Shown: piece by piece, positions 61,981-64,000 of the stretch | Layout of the letters: each line of letters begins with the position of its first letter | Position numbering within the stretch: position 1 is the first letter of the stretch | Assembly: GCA_963753815.1 (NCBI GenBank) | Contig: CAVWDU010000004.1 | Span: 930,001-994,000 of the forward strand | DNA from: CAVWDU01 sp963753815 | GTDB taxonomy: Bacteria > Pseudomonadota > Gammaproteobacteria > Pseudomonadales > Halieaceae | Direction of reading: 5' to 3' | DNA length: 64,000 nucleotides | Position numbers and translations under genes: made by a program | Notes under the pieces: generated by a model | Databases searched by the model: none | Told to the model about the DNA's origin: nothing | The model's input: the letters and a program-made list of their open reading frames with translations, nothing else

Positions 61981-63390
61981 ATGTCCGAACACGATGCCAT
62001 TGACCTGCAGGAAGTCGCTCCTGCCGAGGTTGCGGAACTCGACCTCTATGAACGTCGTGAGAAGATCTATACCCGAAAAATCGAGGGCTTCTATCAACGA
62101 GTACGGCTGTACACCGGCTGGCCGTTATTGATCGGGTATTTCCTGCTGCCGTGGATCAACTGGGACGGCAGGCAGTCGGTATGGTTCGATCTCCCCGCCC
62201 GGAAGTTCCATATCTTCGGGTTAACGCTCTGGCCCCAGGACCTACCCCTGCTGGCGTTCCTGCTGATTATCTCAGCCTTCGGCCTGTTCGCCATTACCAC
62301 GTTCGCCGGCCGTATCTGGTGTGGTTACACCTGTCCTCAGACCGTCTGGACGACCATGTTCATGTGGGTCGAGCAGAAAACCGAGGGCAGCCGCAATCAG
62401 CGCATCAAACTCGACAAGGCGCCCTGGAGCGCCGAAAAAGCGTTGAAGAAGTTCGCCAAGCACGCGGGCTGGCTGTTCATTGCGCTGGCAACAGGTGTGA
62501 CATTTGTCGGCTACTTTTCTTCTATCAGGGAACTCGTTCCCTCCCTGGCGACGCTGTCTGCGGGCAAGTGGCCGGCACTGTGGACGATGTTCTTCACCGT
62601 CGCCACCTACGTCAATGCGGGCTGGATGCGGGAGCAGGTTTGCAAATACATGTGTCCCTATGCCCGTTTCCAGTCTGTCATGTTCGATCGCGACACCCTG
62701 ATTGTTTCCTACGACAGCCAGCGGGGCGAACCACGTGGTTCGCGGAAAAAGTCCTCCGACTACGCCGCCCTCGGTCTCGGCACCTGTATCGACTGTTCCC
62801 TCTGCGTACAGGTATGTCCTACCGGCATCGACATCCGTGACGGCCTGCAATACGAGTGTATTGGATGCGCCCTGTGCGTGGACGCGTGTAATTCCGTAAT
62901 GGACAAGATGAACTATCCGCGCGGACTTGTTCGCTACACCAGCGAACGCGAGCTGGAGGGTGGAAAAACGCACTGGGCCCGGCCGCGTATCATCGGCTAT
63001 GTCACCGTCCTGGCGCTGATGATAGGCGTTTTCAGCTACCACGTTCTCAACCGGGTTCCCGTAGAACTGACCGTCATGCGCGACCGGACCAACCTGTATG
63101 TCACGACGGACTCCGGCGAAATCGATAACGTGTACACGCTCAGCCTGGTAAATATGGATGCCAACCCACACGAATTCGAGATCGCGATCGAAGGACTGCC
63201 CGATGCAGAAATCATCGGTGAAACCCTGCATAGCCTGGACGGCGGTGAGGTGCGCTCGATCAGCCTGAGGGTACGCGCCGCACCCGCCAGCCTTGACCGG
63301 GTGACCAGCGAGTTCGAGTTTCTCGCGGAGGCTACGGATATGCCGAGTCTGCGTGCAGCCTCTGAATCGCGTTTCGTGAAGCCGCTGTAG
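61981..63390 (+). CDS. ccoG: Cytochrome oxidase accessory protein CcoG (FixG/RdxA)
   Basis: 469-residue polyferredoxin-like membrane protein acting as cupric reductase in copper delivery to cbb3 oxidase. It has about five membrane helices, the WCGYTCPQ motif and two ferredoxin clusters (CIDCSLCVQVCPTG and CIGCALCVDACN). A periplasmic C-terminal Ig-like domain follows (LYVTTDSGEIDNVYTLSL). It opens the assembly part of the cco cluster. Confidence 0.94.
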   Translation: MSEHDAIDLQEVAPAEVAELDLYERREKIYTRKIEGFYQRVRLYTGWPLLIGYFLLPWINWDGRQSVWFDLPARKFHIFGLTLWPQDLPLLAFLLIISAFGLFAITTFAGRIWCGYTCPQTVWTTMFMWVEQKTEGSRNQRIKLDKAPWSAEKALKKFAKHAGWLFIALATGVTFVGYFSSIRELVPSLATLSAGKWPALWTMFFTVATYVNAGWMREQVCKYMCPYARFQSVMFDRDTLIVSYDSQRGEPRGSRKKSSDYAALGLGTCIDCSLCVQVCPTGIDIRDGLQYECIGCALCVDACNSVMDKMNYPRGLVRYTSERELEGGKTHWARPRIIGYVTVLALMIGVFSYHVLNRVPVELTVMRDRTNLYVTTDSGEIDNVYTLSLVNMDANPHEFEIAIEGLPDAEIIGETLHSLDGGEVRSISLRVRAAPASLDRVTSEFEFLAEATDMPSLRAASESRFVKPL

Positions 63391-63912
63391 ATGCACCGTC
63401 AACCGCCCGGCGAGCACAGGCAGGCAAGTCCTTTCAGGGAAGACGATACCCCCTGGTACCGTCAGTTCTGGCCCTGGTTTCTGATCACACTGCCGGCAAG
63501 CGTGGTGGTCGCCGCTTTTGTCACGCTGTATATCGCCAACCGTCACGCCGACGACCTGGTGGTAGACGAGTATTACAAGGATGGACTGGCGATCAATCGA
63601 CAGCTGGAACGGAAACAGCGCGCCCAGCAACAGGGCATCACTGCCACCGTTTACATCGATGTCGATTCTGCCGTGGTGACGACCACTGGTACGGTTGAAG
63701 CCCCTGCTCTCGAACTGCGTTTTTCCCACCCATTGGAAGCGGATCGCGATTTCAGCACGACGGTCGAGGATTATGGCTCGGGGATCTACCGAGGCAACCT
63801 CCCCATGCCCGTTGCGCCCCGATGGCACTGGGTTCTGGAGCGTGGCGGCAGCGACGGTTGGCGCCTCGACGGAACGCTGAGCACAGCAGACCTGAGAAAT
63901 GGGTCGCGCTGA
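63391..63912 (+). CDS. ccoH: cbb3 oxidase assembly protein FixH/CcoH
   Basis: 173 residues with a single transmembrane segment (about 29-50) and a periplasmic domain typical of FixH; ADDLVVDEYYKDGLAINRQLERK is the conserved block. It starts at the base following the ccoG stop and overlaps the next gene by 14 bp, as in other ccoGHIS clusters. Confidence 0.9.
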   Translation: MHRQPPGEHRQASPFREDDTPWYRQFWPWFLITLPASVVVAAFVTLYIANRHADDLVVDEYYKDGLAINRQLERKQRAQQQGITATVYIDVDSAVVTTTGTVEAPALELRFSHPLEADRDFSTTVEDYGSGIYRGNLPMPVAPRWHWVLERGGSDGWRLDGTLSTADLRNGSR

Positions 63913-64000
63913 ACCCGGCCCGGTAAGCGGCACCACACAGCGGCTGTCCTGTTTCCACTGCGGTGAGGACGTCTCCGCGGGAGATGACTATACGGCCGTT
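63899..64000 (+). CDS. ccoI: Copper-exporting P1B-type ATPase CcoI (start only)
   Basis: An open frame begins at ATG 63899 and runs off the window (34 codons). The start reads through LSCFHCGEDVSAGDDY. The Cys-x-His-Cys-Gly N-terminal box is typical of CcoI/FixI, the ATPase that delivers copper for cbb3 assembly. Position directly after ccoH fits. The ATPase core lies outside the window. Confidence 0.82.
   Translation, partial: MGRAEPGPVSGTTQRLSCFHCGEDVSAGDDYTAV

Noticed and set aside
62272..63936. Minus-strand open frame of 554 codons opposite ccoG/ccoH
   Set aside because: Shadow of ccoG and ccoH, both of which have full family motifs on the plus strand.
1..64000. tRNA, rRNA or prophage/insertion-sequence genes
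   Set aside because: No cloverleaf, rRNA core, transposase or integrase sequence was recognised in any intergenic region.

Overview
The window (about 62-65% G+C by eye) is a chromosomal segment of a gammaproteobacterium. The main evidence is the block nadB / rpoE-rseA-rseB-rseC-mucD-lepA-lepB-DUF4845-rnc-era-recO-acpS, together with sdhE-ygfX divergent from ygfZ, and relA-mazG next to cysM. The FNR-linked cbb3 oxidase cluster also fits. No 16S rRNA or tRNA gene lies in the window, so the genus cannot be fixed. A marine or sediment lineage of Chromatiales/Woeseiaceae type is only a guess.

Layout. 0-5 kb: end of a coiled-coil protein, glpK with an aldehyde dehydrogenase, and an LCAD-type acyl-CoA dehydrogenase. 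5-8 kb: cytochrome c' facing a b561-type cytochrome, then an exported M20 amidohydrolase. 8-14 kb: a two-gene bacterial saccharopine (lysine) pathway whose likely promoter lies in a dispersed 54-bp repeat, then purC and a TonB-dependent receptor. 14-23 kb: an HELAH lipoprotein, trpS, a queuosine-tRNA mannosyltransferase-like enzyme coupled to an M18 aminopeptidase, a beta-hydroxyacid dehydrogenase, uppP, tsaB, mobA and adk. 23-41 kb: stringent response (relA, mazG), cysM, then the acpS-to-nadB block containing the sigma-E envelope-stress operon. lepA and mucD carry nine single-base indels between them, while every other gene is open. This looks like a local sequence-quality problem rather than real decay.

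41-48.6 kb: ygfZ, a 121-bp palindromic element, ung, and a compact five-gene operon npdG-cofE-cofD-cofC-fbiC. It encodes a nearly complete deazaflavin coenzyme F420 pathway plus the F420:NADPH oxidoreductase, with every junction overlapping. F420 is classically archaeal and actinobacterial, so this is the most unusual metabolic block. Divergent from it is an unusual fusion of a glycosidase-like TIM barrel, with the catalytic Glu of its NEP motif replaced, and a Kdo/WaaP-type kinase.

51-64 kb: a 1406-residue DUF1631-GGDEF-EAL protein with an in-frame collagen-like 9-bp repeat, then an oxygen-response block: hemN, fnr, a Yip1-type membrane protein, ccoNOQP, ccoG, ccoH and the start of ccoI. An FNR box precedes hemN. 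A perfect FNR box with a correctly placed -10 precedes the Yip1/cco genes. FNR would therefore couple anaerobic haem synthesis to the high-affinity oxidase and its assembly factors.
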